Source: CAIQPS01 sp963783835
GTDB lineage: Bacteria; Actinomycetota; Thermoleophilia; RBG-16-64-13
NCBI GenBank assembly: GCA_963783835.1
Contig: CAWAOX010000015.1
Coordinates: 434,001-498,000, forward strand
Direction: 5' to 3'
DNA length: 64,000 bases
In this document: positions 1-7,711 of the stretch, one piece after another
Position numbering within the stretch: position 1 is the first letter of the stretch
Layout of the letters: every line of letters starts with the position of its first letter
Program-made: the position numbers and the translations under genes
Notes under the pieces: generated by a model
The model's input: only the letters and a program-made list of their open reading frames with translations
What the model was told of the DNA's origin: nothing
Databases searched by the model: none

Positions 1-298
1 CGTCGGCATGGTAGATGACGACATTGAGGGCTTCGGTGGGGGCTGGGTCCGGTAGGCGGGCGGTGCGGATCAGCTCCACCATCTCAGCCATCGCGGCCTG
101 CGCCTGGTTCTGGGCCTTCATGTCGTCCTCGGTGAAACTGTAGGTCCGCTGCAGTCCGAACCAGACGCCGTAGATGGCGCCCATCACCACAAACATCAGC
201 ACCATGGCGGTCAACAACTCGACCAGGGTGAACCCGTCCTCCTGCTTGAGGTGCCGGCGGCGGCGAGGCCGGGGGGGTATTGTGGGCGGGAGAGTCAT
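1..298 (-). CDS. Prepilin-like minor pilin (PilW-like), 3' end outside window
   Basis: The gene starts at an ATG at 298 and runs off the left edge, so only about 99 residues are visible. A short basic leader ending in QEDG is followed by FTLVELLTAMVLMF, the type III (prepilin peptidase) signal with Gly at -1, Phe at +1 and Glu at +5, then a hydrophobic helix. It would be cleaved and N-methylated by a PilD-type peptidase and inserted as a minor pilin or pseudopilin. It lies 9 bases downstream of the FN3-bearing prepilin gene on the same strand, so the two probably share a transcript from the sigma-28-like promoter near 1899. The PilW assignment rests on the N-terminus and context only. Confidence 0.8.
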   Translation of the reverse strand, partial: MTLPPTIPPRPRRRRHLKQEDGFTLVELLTAMVLMFVVMGAIYGVWFGLQRTYSFTEDDMKAQNQAQAAMAEMVELIRTARLPDPAPTEALNVVIYHAD

Positions 299-307
299 CG
301 TCAGCCC

Positions 308-1843
308 CTAGGGGATAGTGAGTACTATTTGGCCTGCCTGTTGAGGCACGGTGAACGACTCGGTGACGGGCGGCTTGCCGTCGGTCGTCGCGGTGATCTG
401 ATAGCTTCCCGCCGACAGTCCGGTGACCGTGATCGTCTTGTTCTGCTTGAGCACTTCCGAATAGACGGTTACGCCCGAGTTGTCTTTGACATCGACGCTA
501 TACCTCAAGCTCGAGAGGTTCTTGATGTACACCTCTGACGGCACCGGGACCGTGGTAGAAGTGGTCGACGGCAAGGTGGTGGTAGTCTCCAAGGTGGTGG
601 TCGTCGTCAGGGGGGGCAAGACGACGGAGGCCACAGCCGAGACGCCGGTGAGGCCCGGGCTGCTCTTGTCCACCGCGTATAGCGAATACTCGTAGTAGTG
701 CTGCGTCGAAGCGTCGCCCCAGGGGTCACGCGCGTCGGCGACGCTCCCCACGTCGGTGTACGTGGCCGCCGACGGATTCAGATCGGCCGCCACGGTGACC
801 CAGGGTAGCCAGTTCGCACCGTCCCACAGCCTTCTCTCGATGACATAGCGCTCCCGGTCGCGCTCGGCGCCTCCCGCCCAGGTGAGGATGACGGTCTGGT
901 TGTCGTCCTGCCCCGTCGCGGCGAAGCTGGTCGGGGCGGCGGGTGCGTCCTTTTCGACCCGGACCATGAACCGCCAGACATTGCCCGGCTCGTCGTACAT
1001 GTTGTATGCGACTGCCCTCATCTCCCAGTAGCCGTCTGGGATGGTGCCGGCGCTGAAGGAGGCCTCGAACCACACGGCATCGACCCGTCCGTCAGTGTCG
1101 TACGAGCATCGGAGGCGATCCTTATGGATCTTGTAGTCATTAGCGGGATCGCCCAGCGTGATCGACTGGCCGTTGCTGTCGAAGAGCGCCAGACGCATAT
1201 ACACTTCCTTGGCCACCGGTGTGGTGTCCAGGTTGTCGTAAACCAGGTTCCAGTCGGCTTGGGCGATGTAGTAGTGGACCGTCGTGGGCGTGTTCTTGCT
1301 CAAGAGGGGGAAGGGGGTCCCTAGGGGGTCGGCGGCGGCCGGGTCGACCGTGAGACGGGCTCCGCGCGGACCGAGGAATTGCTGATGTACGAGAGTAGTG
1401 ATCTTTGCGGCCGAGACCTGCGGCGGGCCGTCCCAGCTGACGTCGACCGTGACTTCCTTCAGGTAGCCTTCTTCGTACGGGGTTACGTTTACCACGTAGG
1501 AGACGTCGAACGCCGCGTTCCGCTCGACGGTCGAGGTCCCAAAGAGCGACTCGAGGGTCCTCGTGCCGAGGGTCAAGTCTGTGGCCCGGTTGCTCTCCGT
1601 ATAGATCTCGCGGTAGTCGAGCTGCCGGATCTCCTCCATCTTCTCCCGGGCGATGTTGCTGGCCACCGACTTGAAGCGGAGCGAAGAGGCCTGGCTGAGC
1701 CCGGTCAGGAAGAAGGGCACGATGCCGGCCATGGCGATCAGCAGGATGAGCCCGGCCACCATGATCTCGATCAAGGTCATGCCCTGGCCGCTCCGTGCGG
1801 CACCCGATATGTAGCCCCATGATGGCGTCTGCCGTCTGCGCAT
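308..1843 (-). CDS. Prepilin-like protein with FN3-type domain and Thr-rich linker
   Basis: This is a 511-residue protein from the ATG at 1843, chosen because AGGGAGG lies just upstream and a promoter-like element follows; the frame stays open to 2041 but the extra residues look non-coding. Residues about 21-45 hold a prepilin signal (GMTLIEIMVAG) and a hydrophobic helix. The middle is a large extracellular region with a fibronectin type III-like segment (starts PAAPTSFAATG, with VILTW and YVIERR strands). Then come a threonine-rich linker (runs of T with L, E, S, P) and a C-terminal beta-sandwich-like module. The size and modular C-terminus suggest a pilus-tip or adhesive pseudopilin. It is the first gene of a leftward unit divergent from the major pilin. 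Confidence 0.8.
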   Translation of the reverse strand: MRRRQTPSWGYISGAARSGQGMTLIEIMVAGLILLIAMAGIVPFFLTGLSQASSLRFKSVASNIAREKMEEIRQLDYREIYTESNRATDLTLGTRTLESLFGTSTVERNAAFDVSYVVNVTPYEEGYLKEVTVDVSWDGPPQVSAAKITTLVHQQFLGPRGARLTVDPAAADPLGTPFPLLSKNTPTTVHYYIAQADWNLVYDNLDTTPVAKEVYMRLALFDSNGQSITLGDPANDYKIHKDRLRCSYDTDGRVDAVWFEASFSAGTIPDGYWEMRAVAYNMYDEPGNVWRFMVRVEKDAPAAPTSFAATGQDDNQTVILTWAGGAERDRERYVIERRLWDGANWLPWVTVAADLNPSAATYTDVGSVADARDPWGDASTQHYYEYSLYAVDKSSPGLTGVSAVASVVLPPLTTTTTLETTTTLPSTTSTTVPVPSEVYIKNLSSLRYSVDVKDNSGVTVYSEVLKQNKTITVTGLSAGSYQITATTDGKPPVTESFTVPQQAGQIVLTIP

Positions 1844-1871
1844 CTGCCCTCCCTTAGTGTTCTTGCCTTGA

Positions 1872-1899
1872 ATATCGGCATGCTGAGGCGCCATCTTTA
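1872..1899 (-). promoter_or_regulatory. Sigma-28-type promoter for leftward prepilin operon
   Basis: Read on the minus strand, TAAAGATG is followed by GCCGATAT, with 16 bases between TAAA and GCCGATAT. The FliA/SigD/WhiG consensus is TAAA, about 15 bases, then GCCGATAA. Transcription would start near 1862, giving a leader of about 20 bases with AGGGAGG before the ATG at 1843. Spacing is one base longer than ideal. Confidence 0.6.
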
Positions 1900-2069
1900 G
1901 GAGACGAGGGCGGAAACCGGCCCCAGAGCTGACTATATGGAACGGAGGCTTTGGAACGGTCGCCTGAAGCGGTCCCGGGGGGCGCCGCCCGCACCTGGAT
2001 ACCGAGACGGTTTCGCATGGGCTTCCCGGCTGCCGCGCCAATCTTCTTCGAAGGTCTTAGTACCCGGCC

Positions 2070-2096
2070 TAAAGTCCTGCCGCAGACTGCCGATAG
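2070..2096 (+). promoter_or_regulatory. Sigma-28-type promoter for major pilin
   Basis: TAAAGTCC at 2070-2077 and GCCGATAG at 2089-2096 are separated by 11 bases. This matches the FliA/SigD consensus TAAAGTTT-N11-GCCGATAA at 13 of 16 positions with exact spacing. The start site would be near 2103, giving a leader of about 85 bases before the pilin ATG at 2189. The rest of the 345-base divergent intergenic region (1844-2188) shows nothing else I can name. Confidence 0.7.
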
Positions 2097-2188
2097 CAGG
2101 AGCGACACGCTAAATCCGGCGTGCTGGGCCGCGAATGTTCGCGGTCCCGATAAAAAAGGGTCCGCGAACCAGAGGAGGAACACAAGCA

Positions 2189-2677
2189 ATGTTCAGAAAG
2201 ATCCACAAAAGGATGAAGGGCGAAAAAGGCTTCACCCTCATCGAACTCCTGGTGGTGATCATCATCATCGCCATCCTGGCGGCGATCGCCATCCCGACCT
2301 TCCTTGGTCAGCGCCAGAAGGCTCAGGACGCAGCTGCTAAATCCCTCGTCCGTAACGCGATGATGGCCGTTGAATCCGCCTACACCGACACACGTGACTT
2401 CATGGCTATTGACGAGACCATGTTGACCGACATCGAACCGTCGATCGTGTTCTCCATCGACGCGGCCGTGGACGCAGCCACGGCTCCGGCCGCTCCTGCC
2501 GCGGACAACACTGTGAACGTGACCAACGACGTTGACCAAGGCGCCTACGCGGTTGGCACTCTCTCGGAGTCCGGTAAGACGTTCGGCGTCGCAGTCAACA
2601 AGACCTCAGGCGCAATCGTCGGCGTCGGTCCTTCCGGCAACACCTTCTACATCGACGGCGCTGTAGCTACCTGGTAA
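2189..2677 (+). CDS. pilA: Type IV major pilin (prepilin), copy 1
   Basis: A 162-residue prepilin. The leader MFRKIHKRMKGEKG ends in Gly at -1, followed by FTLIELLVVIIIIA with Glu at +5, a canonical class IVa N-terminus, and then PTFLGQRQKAQD. The C-terminal part is Ala/Val/Asp-rich, ends in TW and has no cysteines, so no D-loop disulfide. The ATG at 2189 follows GAGGAGG with good spacing; an upstream ATG at 2135 has no ribosome site and would put extra residues in the leader. It is likely the main structural subunit of the pilus fibre and would be cleaved by PilD. The sigma-28-like promoter at 2070 and the long hairpin at 2744 bracket it as a single-gene unit. Confidence 0.88.
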   Translation: MFRKIHKRMKGEKGFTLIELLVVIIIIAILAAIAIPTFLGQRQKAQDAAAKSLVRNAMMAVESAYTDTRDFMAIDETMLTDIEPSIVFSIDAAVDAATAPAAPAADNTVNVTNDVDQGAYAVGTLSESGKTFGVAVNKTSGAIVGVGPSGNTFYIDGAVATW

Positions 2678-2743
2678 TCGCGAGCACCACTAGTCCGGAT
2701 ATCCCGCACGTCTGATCGGGATTCGGGACAAGACCGAGATGAA

Positions 2744-2788
2744 GCGGCGGGAAGCAGGCGTCTCCGAGGAGACCGCGCTTCCCGCCGC
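2744..2788 (+). terminator. Long perfect hairpin after pilin 1
   Basis: Perfect 12-base arms GCGGCGGGAAGC (2744-2755) and GCTTCCCGCCGC (2777-2788) enclose a second perfect stem, GTCTCC (2760-2765) with GGAGAC (2768-2773). Only three T's follow, so it is not a textbook intrinsic terminator. Its position right after a highly expressed gene suggests termination or mRNA 3'-end protection. Confidence 0.55.
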
Positions 2789-2837
2789 CACTTTGAGGGC
2801 GAAGAACGCGCCCGGATACTGTCGAAAGGACGGGGTC

Positions 2838-3407
2838 TTGGCTCACCGACCGGAGCAGAACGCGCCCATCAACAGGGCATCCAATATTCTTTCGCGGGGC
2901 CGCTTCTGCGCTCTGCTGTTGGTGCCGGTCGTGCTTCTGGTCGTCGCCGGTCTCGTGTCCGCGGGCTGCGGCTCAGACCTCGGCCGGCTCACCGAAGAGG
3001 CGGTCGCTCTCGCGGGCTCCGGGCAATTTGACGAAGCCCTTCCCATACAGGAGCGCGTCGCCGCACTAGACACAAGCGATGCTCAGATCAGGGTGGAGCT
3101 CGGCTTCAACTACCTCAACCATCAGAACAACCCAACAGGAGCTGTGGCGGCGTTCAAGGAAGCGATCGCCTTGGAGCCAAGCTCGAAGTGCATGACCTTC
3201 TTGGCCCAGGCCTACATCGCGGCGGGCGACCCGACAGCGGCGGAAACCACACTGCGGCAGGCGATCGGGGCAGACAAGAGCTACGGTCACTCCTATGCGG
3301 TGCTTGTCTCTCTTCTCGAGAAACAGGGCCGGACGGCAGAGGCTACGGAGCTTCGCGAAGCGGCCGAGAGCGCCGGCGTTACCCTAGCCCTGGACGAAGG
3401 TCAGTAG
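2838..3407 (+). CDS. TPR-containing lipoprotein between the two pilins
   Basis: The stop is at 3405-3407. I prefer the TTG at 2838 (189 residues) because AAAGGA sits 7 bases upstream; an ATG at 2739 in the same frame would lie just before the hairpin and lacks a ribosome site. The N-terminus has a hydrophobic stretch ending in a lipobox VSAGC, so export and lipidation are expected. After that come helical tetratricopeptide-like repeats (for example ALPIQERVAALD, AVAAFKEAIALEPSS and AETTLRQAIGADKS). Small TPR lipoproteins such as PilF/PilW act in type IV pilus secretin or fibre assembly, so a role in this locus is plausible but not shown. Confidence 0.75.
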   Translation: MAHRPEQNAPINRASNILSRGRFCALLLVPVVLLVVAGLVSAGCGSDLGRLTEEAVALAGSGQFDEALPIQERVAALDTSDAQIRVELGFNYLNHQNNPTGAVAAFKEAIALEPSSKCMTFLAQAYIAAGDPTAAETTLRQAIGADKSYGHSYAVLVSLLEKQGRTAEATELREAAESAGVTLALDEGQ

Positions 3408-3456
3408 AAGGAATGCTCAAGACCTCGTGGCGCTGCGAAAGGAGATGTGTTGCGAC

Positions 3457-4011
3457 ATGAAAGGCTCAACCAGTAGAAACCAGAACAAGGTGATCAGGAT
3501 CACCACCCGACTCCGTAATGGCTCTCGGGGCCAGGGAGGGTTCACGCTGATCGAGTTGCTGGTGGTGATCATCATCATCGCCGTTCTGGCTACCATCGCC
3601 GTCCCGACCTTCATGGGCCAGCGCCAGAAGGCTCAGGATGCGGCTGCCTATACACTCGTACGCAACGCGCTTACGGCGCTGCAGGGTGCCTTCGTCGATA
3701 CCGGGGACTACGAGCAGATCACTTTGGCCGACCTCGAGGCCATAGAGCCGTCGATACACTGGGTGATGAGCGATGCCGACCTCGTCTCCATTGACTCGGC
3801 CGCTGATTCGGCGTGGATCTCTGACACGGTCGGTGCCGCCGCAGTGGCGAACCAGGTGGCGTTCTTCGGGCAGGACCACTCGGTCGCCGATCTGGCCAGC
3901 GTCAGCGCCAGCGGCAACACCTTCGGCATCCAAGTGAATACCGTGAGCCTCAACGAGACCGGCTACGCCAAAGTCAAAGTGATCGACGGCGAGCCCGGTA
4001 TCGGCTGGTAG
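3457..4011 (+). CDS. pilA: Type IV major pilin (prepilin), copy 2
   Basis: A 184-residue prepilin from the ATG at 3457, with AAAGGAG 12 bases upstream; a GTG at 3427 in the same frame would lengthen the leader. The leader ends in GQGG, followed by FTLIELLVVIIIIAVLATIA and then PTFMGQRQKAQDAAA. The first 45 or so mature residues nearly match pilin copy 1, and the DNA is also very similar there, while the C-terminal domains have diverged. It has no cysteines and ends in IGW. This looks like a tandem duplication with diversification of the exposed surface. The 208 bases that follow (4012-4219) hold no gene or clear promoter that I can see. Confidence 0.87.
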   Translation: MKGSTSRNQNKVIRITTRLRNGSRGQGGFTLIELLVVIIIIAVLATIAVPTFMGQRQKAQDAAAYTLVRNALTALQGAFVDTGDYEQITLADLEAIEPSIHWVMSDADLVSIDSAADSAWISDTVGAAAVANQVAFFGQDHSVADLASVSASGNTFGIQVNTVSLNETGYAKVKVIDGEPGIGW

Positions 4012-4219
4012 TGCGCCTGTTCTGCTAACGCCTCTGTCGCGGGCAGTACCGACCGAGCTCCGCTTTGCTGCGCTATGGCGGGAGCGCTGTTTGGGAATCC
4101 GGCCGCGGCCTCTTCCTAGATGAGTCGACTCGTCGCGCGTGACTGCGCAGGACCTTCACGCTCCAGTCTAGTGCCAAGGTCTTACGTTCCACCAGCCCGC
4201 CTTCTCTTAGCCTTGGCCT

Positions 4220-4744
4220 ATGCTAAGGCGAACCCCCCTAGATCCCGAACCCCGACGTTCAACCGGCGGGCCGCCGCGTCTGACCGGCCAAAGCGGTCAC
4301 TCACTGGTCGAGATGTTGCTCGTTCTCGCTCTTCTTGGTCTGTGCTTCGCCGCCGGAGGTGTGGCCCTCACCCGTGGTGTCGCGGCTGTGGAGGCGAGGG
4401 GGGCGGCTCAGGCCTGGCAGGCCGCGGGGGCTTGGGCGCAGGTGGGCGCCGTGTGGCAGGGGACGGCCACTGAGGTTGGCTTTGATTCCGGCCGCCTGGC
4501 CGTGAGAGCCGAGACAGGGACGGGTGGCAGCGATCTTGGTGCTTCCGCTCCCGCGGTGCCGGCCATCGCCAACGTGGTCAGGTGGCGACAAGGGGAGGGA
4601 GTCGTGGTCCGCTTCCTCGCGGGATCCGCCTATCCGAACTCGGCCGGCTCCCTCTATTTCCGGGCGCCGGGCTCCGACTACCGGGTCACCGTCCGCTTGG
4701 AGAGCGGGCTGACGGTAAGGACTCGAGTGGAGGGCGCACCGTGA
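4220..4744 (+). CDS. Minor pilin / pseudopilin (GspH/FimT-like)
   Basis: A 174-residue protein whose prepilin signal sits about 26 residues in: GHSLVEMLLVLALLGL, with Gly at -1 and Glu at +5. The C-terminal half is rich in short beta strands (VVRFLAGS, YRVTVRLESG), as in GspH/FimT pseudopilins that prime the pilus. It is the first gene of a run of four whose ends overlap or nearly touch (4220-7180). The long leader makes the start uncertain; ATG at 4220 is the first in frame, with only weak ribosome-binding potential. Confidence 0.75.
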   Translation: MLRRTPLDPEPRRSTGGPPRLTGQSGHSLVEMLLVLALLGLCFAAGGVALTRGVAAVEARGAAQAWQAAGAWAQVGAVWQGTATEVGFDSGRLAVRAETGTGGSDLGASAPAVPAIANVVRWRQGEGVVVRFLAGSAYPNSAGSLYFRAPGSDYRVTVRLESGLTVRTRVEGAP

Positions 4745-5496
4745 GGCGCGGGTGGCAGCGGCTCATCTCAGGCGGCGCTGCAGGCTCCATCCTGCTCGAG
4801 GTGATGATGGCGACTCTGCTTGTCTCACTTCTCGTCGTTCCCTTGGCCACCTCTTTCGCTGGGATGGTCGGCGAAGCGCGCACCGTAAGGCAACGGGCCG
4901 AGGGCGACCCCGCCGGGCCCGCCGCTTCACAGTCCGCAGAAGCGTGGGAATGGGGTCCGCGGGTGATCGCCGGATGGTGGCGGCCGGGACCCGTGCTTCA
5001 TCTCAGGGTTTCAGGCGCAGCGGGGGCGAACTCGGCCGACGCTGAGGTGGGCCTCTGGGCGGAGGGGTGGTTGGTGGGGCAGGAGGCGATCATCTGGAGC
5101 GCCGAGACCGGTGCCGCCGCGAACAACGACCTGCAACTGGGGCCAGAACTATGGACCGGCCTGGCGGAGCGGGAGCTCGTGATCCGAGCCCGCACAGCTG
5201 GAGGAGTATGGGGGCCGCCGTGGCGTCTCGCTGTTCCTGAACCTGGCGCGAGCACTCCGGTTCTCGGAGCCGCCCTTTCGGCCTCGCCGCAAGACCCGAC
5301 CGTCGTCGTTCACCGGCCGGGCACCGGGACTTCTTCGTTGACTGCCACGTGGAGTCCCGCCGACCTCACTTCTCCTCCCTTCGGGCTCCTCTTTTCTCTG
5401 ACCCCTGCCGTCGAGGGATGGGGCGGCGCGACCCTCGACGGGCGAACTCAGTGGTGGCCGATGGAGGAGGGGCGTAGTGTCGATCTCTACTTCTGA
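4741..5496 (+). CDS. Minor pilin (PilV-like)
   Basis: The GTG at 4741 overlaps the previous stop as GTGA, giving 251 residues; the frame is open further upstream, but the overlap and the prepilin signal fix the start. After the leader, AAGSILLEVMMATLLVSLLVVPLATSF is a type III signal (Gly -1, Ser +1, Glu +5) plus a hydrophobic helix. The remainder is a Gly/Ala/Trp-rich extracellular region that I do not recognise. Position and N-terminus fit a PilV-type minor pilin. Confidence 0.72.
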   Translation: MRRGWQRLISGGAAGSILLEVMMATLLVSLLVVPLATSFAGMVGEARTVRQRAEGDPAGPAASQSAEAWEWGPRVIAGWWRPGPVLHLRVSGAAGANSADAEVGLWAEGWLVGQEAIIWSAETGAAANNDLQLGPELWTGLAERELVIRARTAGGVWGPPWRLAVPEPGASTPVLGAALSASPQDPTVVVHRPGTGTSSLTATWSPADLTSPPFGLLFSLTPAVEGWGGATLDGRTQWWPMEEGRSVDLYF

Positions 5497-5525
5497 CCCA
5501 GTGCCCGCCCGACGGATCCCTCTCC

Positions 5526-6116
5526 ATGGAATGGACGAGGCCGCGCTTCTCTCTGATCGAGTTGCTTCTAGGATTGACTCTCGCCTTGTGTCTTGCGCTC
5601 GGAGTTGCTCCCCTATGGGTCTCATCCCAGTCGCTTGGAGTGCGAGAAGCAGACGAGACCATCTGGGCACTCCAGGCGCAGGTAGCCGGGGCGCGGTTCG
5701 AGAGGGATCTGCGCCTGACGGGGTTTGAGGATTGTCCGTTCGCCGCCGGCGCCACCGTGCTTCAAGCGACCCCCTTACAGGTGGTCCTGCTTGTCAAAAC
5801 ATCCGGCTCGACCGGTCCGCTGTTGGTGGAGTGGGAGCTCGTCAACGGCTCGCTCATGCGACGCTGGGGCGCGTGTCCCGCGGGTCGTCCCTCGACGTTC
5901 AGCCATTCTCTCTATGCCGACAACAAGACTATGCTCGAGAATGTCGACACGTCCCGGTCGAGATTCTCGTATCTGGTCGCCAACTGTGCCGCCGCCCCTC
6001 CCTTGTCAACGGCCGACTTGCTTTTTGTCGACGCCATCACCGTCGAACTCACTGCCCAGCCGGGAAGAGCGGCTGCGGCGGCTCACGTGAGGGCGTCAGG
6101 ACGGGTGGGCCGATGA
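5526..6116 (+). CDS. Minor pilin (PilW-like) with Arg at the cleavage site
   Basis: A 196-residue protein beginning MEWTRPRFSLIELLLGLTLAL. The hydrophobic helix and the Glu five residues after the presumed cut are prepilin-like, but the residue before Phe is Arg, whereas prepilin peptidases normally need Gly (or Ala) at -1. The rest has strand-rich segments and two cysteines (near GFEDCPF and GACPAG) that could pair. It is preceded by a 29-base gap and overlaps the next gene as ATGA. It may be an unprocessed or atypically processed minor pilin. Confidence 0.68.
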   Translation: MEWTRPRFSLIELLLGLTLALCLALGVAPLWVSSQSLGVREADETIWALQAQVAGARFERDLRLTGFEDCPFAAGATVLQATPLQVVLLVKTSGSTGPLLVEWELVNGSLMRRWGACPAGRPSTFSHSLYADNKTMLENVDTSRSRFSYLVANCAAAPPLSTADLLFVDAITVELTAQPGRAAAAAHVRASGRVGR

Positions 6117-7180
6117 GCTCAGCCCAAAAGGGGTGCCGCGGAAGCAACGCAGCCCAACGCAGCGCTGGCGAACGGGGATCCATCGTCCTGTTCGTACTCT
6201 TCGTCTGCCTGGGGGTAGCGGTGCTGGTCCAGACCCTCTCGGTGGTCATCCTGTGCGCCGATCGCGGGCTCGCCGCTGAGGAGGACGGCCGGGCGCTCAT
6301 GGAGGAGAAAGACCAGGCTCTCGCGAGTTTGCGTCAGCGCGTGCTCTCGGACTGGGGGGCGGCGCCCTGGTCGGTGATCCAGGAGACACCGCCGGTTGAG
6401 GGAGTGGTGGCCGAACTGCCCGACAGTGGCGGCTGGGCTCTGGCGGCCTCCGCGCGGCACTCGCCCGGCGTTTCCCCGATCGTCGTATCCGCGTGGCTCG
6501 AGCGGGGGCGGGACGGGCTGGATCTCCCGCATGCCGGGGTTGTGGCGGCGACTGCTACCTGGACGTCCGGTCGCGCCTCTATGTGGCTGGAAGCTGACGG
6601 GGGAGAGGTGACCGGTACCGAAGACGCCCAAGCGACGGTGGACCCGGCCGCGCCGACCGCCCGTTTCCGAACCGTGCCGGCCGGCCCGCTGATCGGCGCC
6701 GGCGTCATCGTTCAAAGCATGCCAAGAGCCTGGACGCTCGACGATGGCTGGCGGGGTTTCTTCGCGAGCCTGGCAGCAGAGGGAGGTGAGCCGGGAACGG
6801 CGCAGACCGAGGTGGTCGCGGCGCAGGGGGTAGCCCCGGGAGCATGGGTCGTCACCATGCGCGGTGAGCCCGGAACGACACTGGAGCTTCCCCAGGGATG
6901 GAGCGGTTCCGCCGACGATCCCGGGCTGCTGGTGGTGACGGGCGGCGCGTTGCTCGATGCCCGCGATCGGGGAGACCTGTACGGGGTGATAGTCGTGGAT
7001 GGCGGGGCCGTCCTGCTCGACGGCACCAGGATCCACGGCGCGCTGTTCGCGACCGGTGACGTCGATTTCGGCACAACCGGTGCAGTCGCATTCTCCCGCC
7101 CCATCCTTCGGTGGGCCACGGACCGTTCGCTAAACCGAGCCCGGCTGGTCCCGGGTACAAGAGGGGAGAGTATCGGGTGA
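6113..7180 (+). CDS. PilX-like pilus assembly protein
   Basis: A 355-residue protein from an ATG at 6113 that overlaps the previous stop (ATGA); the frame is open much further upstream, but inside pilW that is a shadow. The N-terminus has ERGSIVLFVLFVCLGVAVLVQTL, a single hydrophobic helix with Gly before it but no Glu at +5, typical of PilX/GspK-type components. The C-terminal third has a repetitive beta pattern (LLVVTGGALLD, VIVVDGGAVLLDG) like the beta-helix tail found in PilX-family proteins of Gram-positive pilus loci. It closes the rightward minor-pilin operon. No assembly ATPase, PilC, PilM or PilD gene lies in the window. Confidence 0.68.
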   Translation: MSSAQKGCRGSNAAQRSAGERGSIVLFVLFVCLGVAVLVQTLSVVILCADRGLAAEEDGRALMEEKDQALASLRQRVLSDWGAAPWSVIQETPPVEGVVAELPDSGGWALAASARHSPGVSPIVVSAWLERGRDGLDLPHAGVVAATATWTSGRASMWLEADGGEVTGTEDAQATVDPAAPTARFRTVPAGPLIGAGVIVQSMPRAWTLDDGWRGFFASLAAEGGEPGTAQTEVVAAQGVAPGAWVVTMRGEPGTTLELPQGWSGSADDPGLLVVTGGALLDARDRGDLYGVIVVDGGAVLLDGTRIHGALFATGDVDFGTTGAVAFSRPILRWATDRSLNRARLVPGTRGESIG

Positions 7181-7233
7181 CTCAGGGACCACGGGGGGCC
7201 CTACCCTGGGCGGCATGGGCGGCCGGTGCCGGG

Positions 7234-7239
7234 TATACT
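7234..7239 (+). promoter_or_regulatory. -10 box TATACT, probable leaderless start
   Basis: TATACT lies 7 bases before the ATG at 7247, so transcription would begin at or next to the start codon. No ribosome-binding site is present. No good -35 is visible. Confidence 0.5.
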
Positions 7240-7246
7240 CACCGCC

Positions 7247-7699
7247 ATGGACAAACGTCCCCGCATCACAGGCAGATTTGCCACTTGGAGGCGCCGTCTC
7301 CAACGCACCCGCTTGGAGTGCCGGGAGTGCGAGGTGATCTGTCAGCGTGTCGTTTCTCCCCAGCACTGCCTGGATTCCGGCTGCTCCTCTGTCTACGTGT
7401 ACGAGGACGACGACGCCAAGATGTTCGGGTGCCTGCACAAAGTGTTCGCCCCCGAACTGGATCTAGCTGCTTTCACTCCGAAAGGCGGCCGAGGGCGGGT
7501 TTCCGACGGCTATGGAGCCCTACGGCTCAACCGCAGTCCTCGCCGGCAGTGCAGAGTCACGGTGGAGCAGGCCTACCCGGCCGCGCTCGCGACTGGCTGC
7601 TGCGGCAACCCGACCTTCTTCCACCAGCCCTCAGGCACGCCTGAGGAGAGGATGAGGCTTACGACGAACGCTCCACCCGAGCCTCAGACTCAAGACTGA
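7247..7699 (+). CDS. Conserved cysteine-rich hypothetical protein
   Basis: A 150-residue soluble protein that I do not recognise. The ATG at 7247 is chosen because a TATACT box sits just before it; an in-frame GTG at 7226 would lie upstream of that box. The N-terminal half is basic and then cysteine-rich: CRECEVIC, a Cys-x5-Cys (HCLDSGC), then FGCLHKVFAPELDL. A later Cys-Cys pair (GCCGNP) follows a VTVEQAYP segment. The cysteine spacing could bind zinc or an iron-sulfur cluster. It ends 12 bases before rnz and may be co-transcribed with it. Confidence 0.6.
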   Translation: MDKRPRITGRFATWRRRLQRTRLECRECEVICQRVVSPQHCLDSGCSSVYVYEDDDAKMFGCLHKVFAPELDLAAFTPKGGRGRVSDGYGALRLNRSPRRQCRVTVEQAYPAALATGCCGNPTFFHQPSGTPEERMRLTTNAPPEPQTQD

Positions 7700-7711
7700 T
7701 AAGGGGTCATC

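Noticed and set aside
1950..2140. Possible c-di-GMP (GEMM) riboswitch before the pilin, suggested by CCCGGCCTAAAG
   Set aside because: The other conserved GEMM segments (GGGACGCAAAGCC and the GGCAAACC/GGTTGCC arms) are missing, and the bases are explained by the sigma-28-like promoter.
2189..4011. Conductive e-pilin candidates
   Set aside because: The mature pilins are not truncated and their aromatic residues are sparse and scattered, so sequence gives no support.
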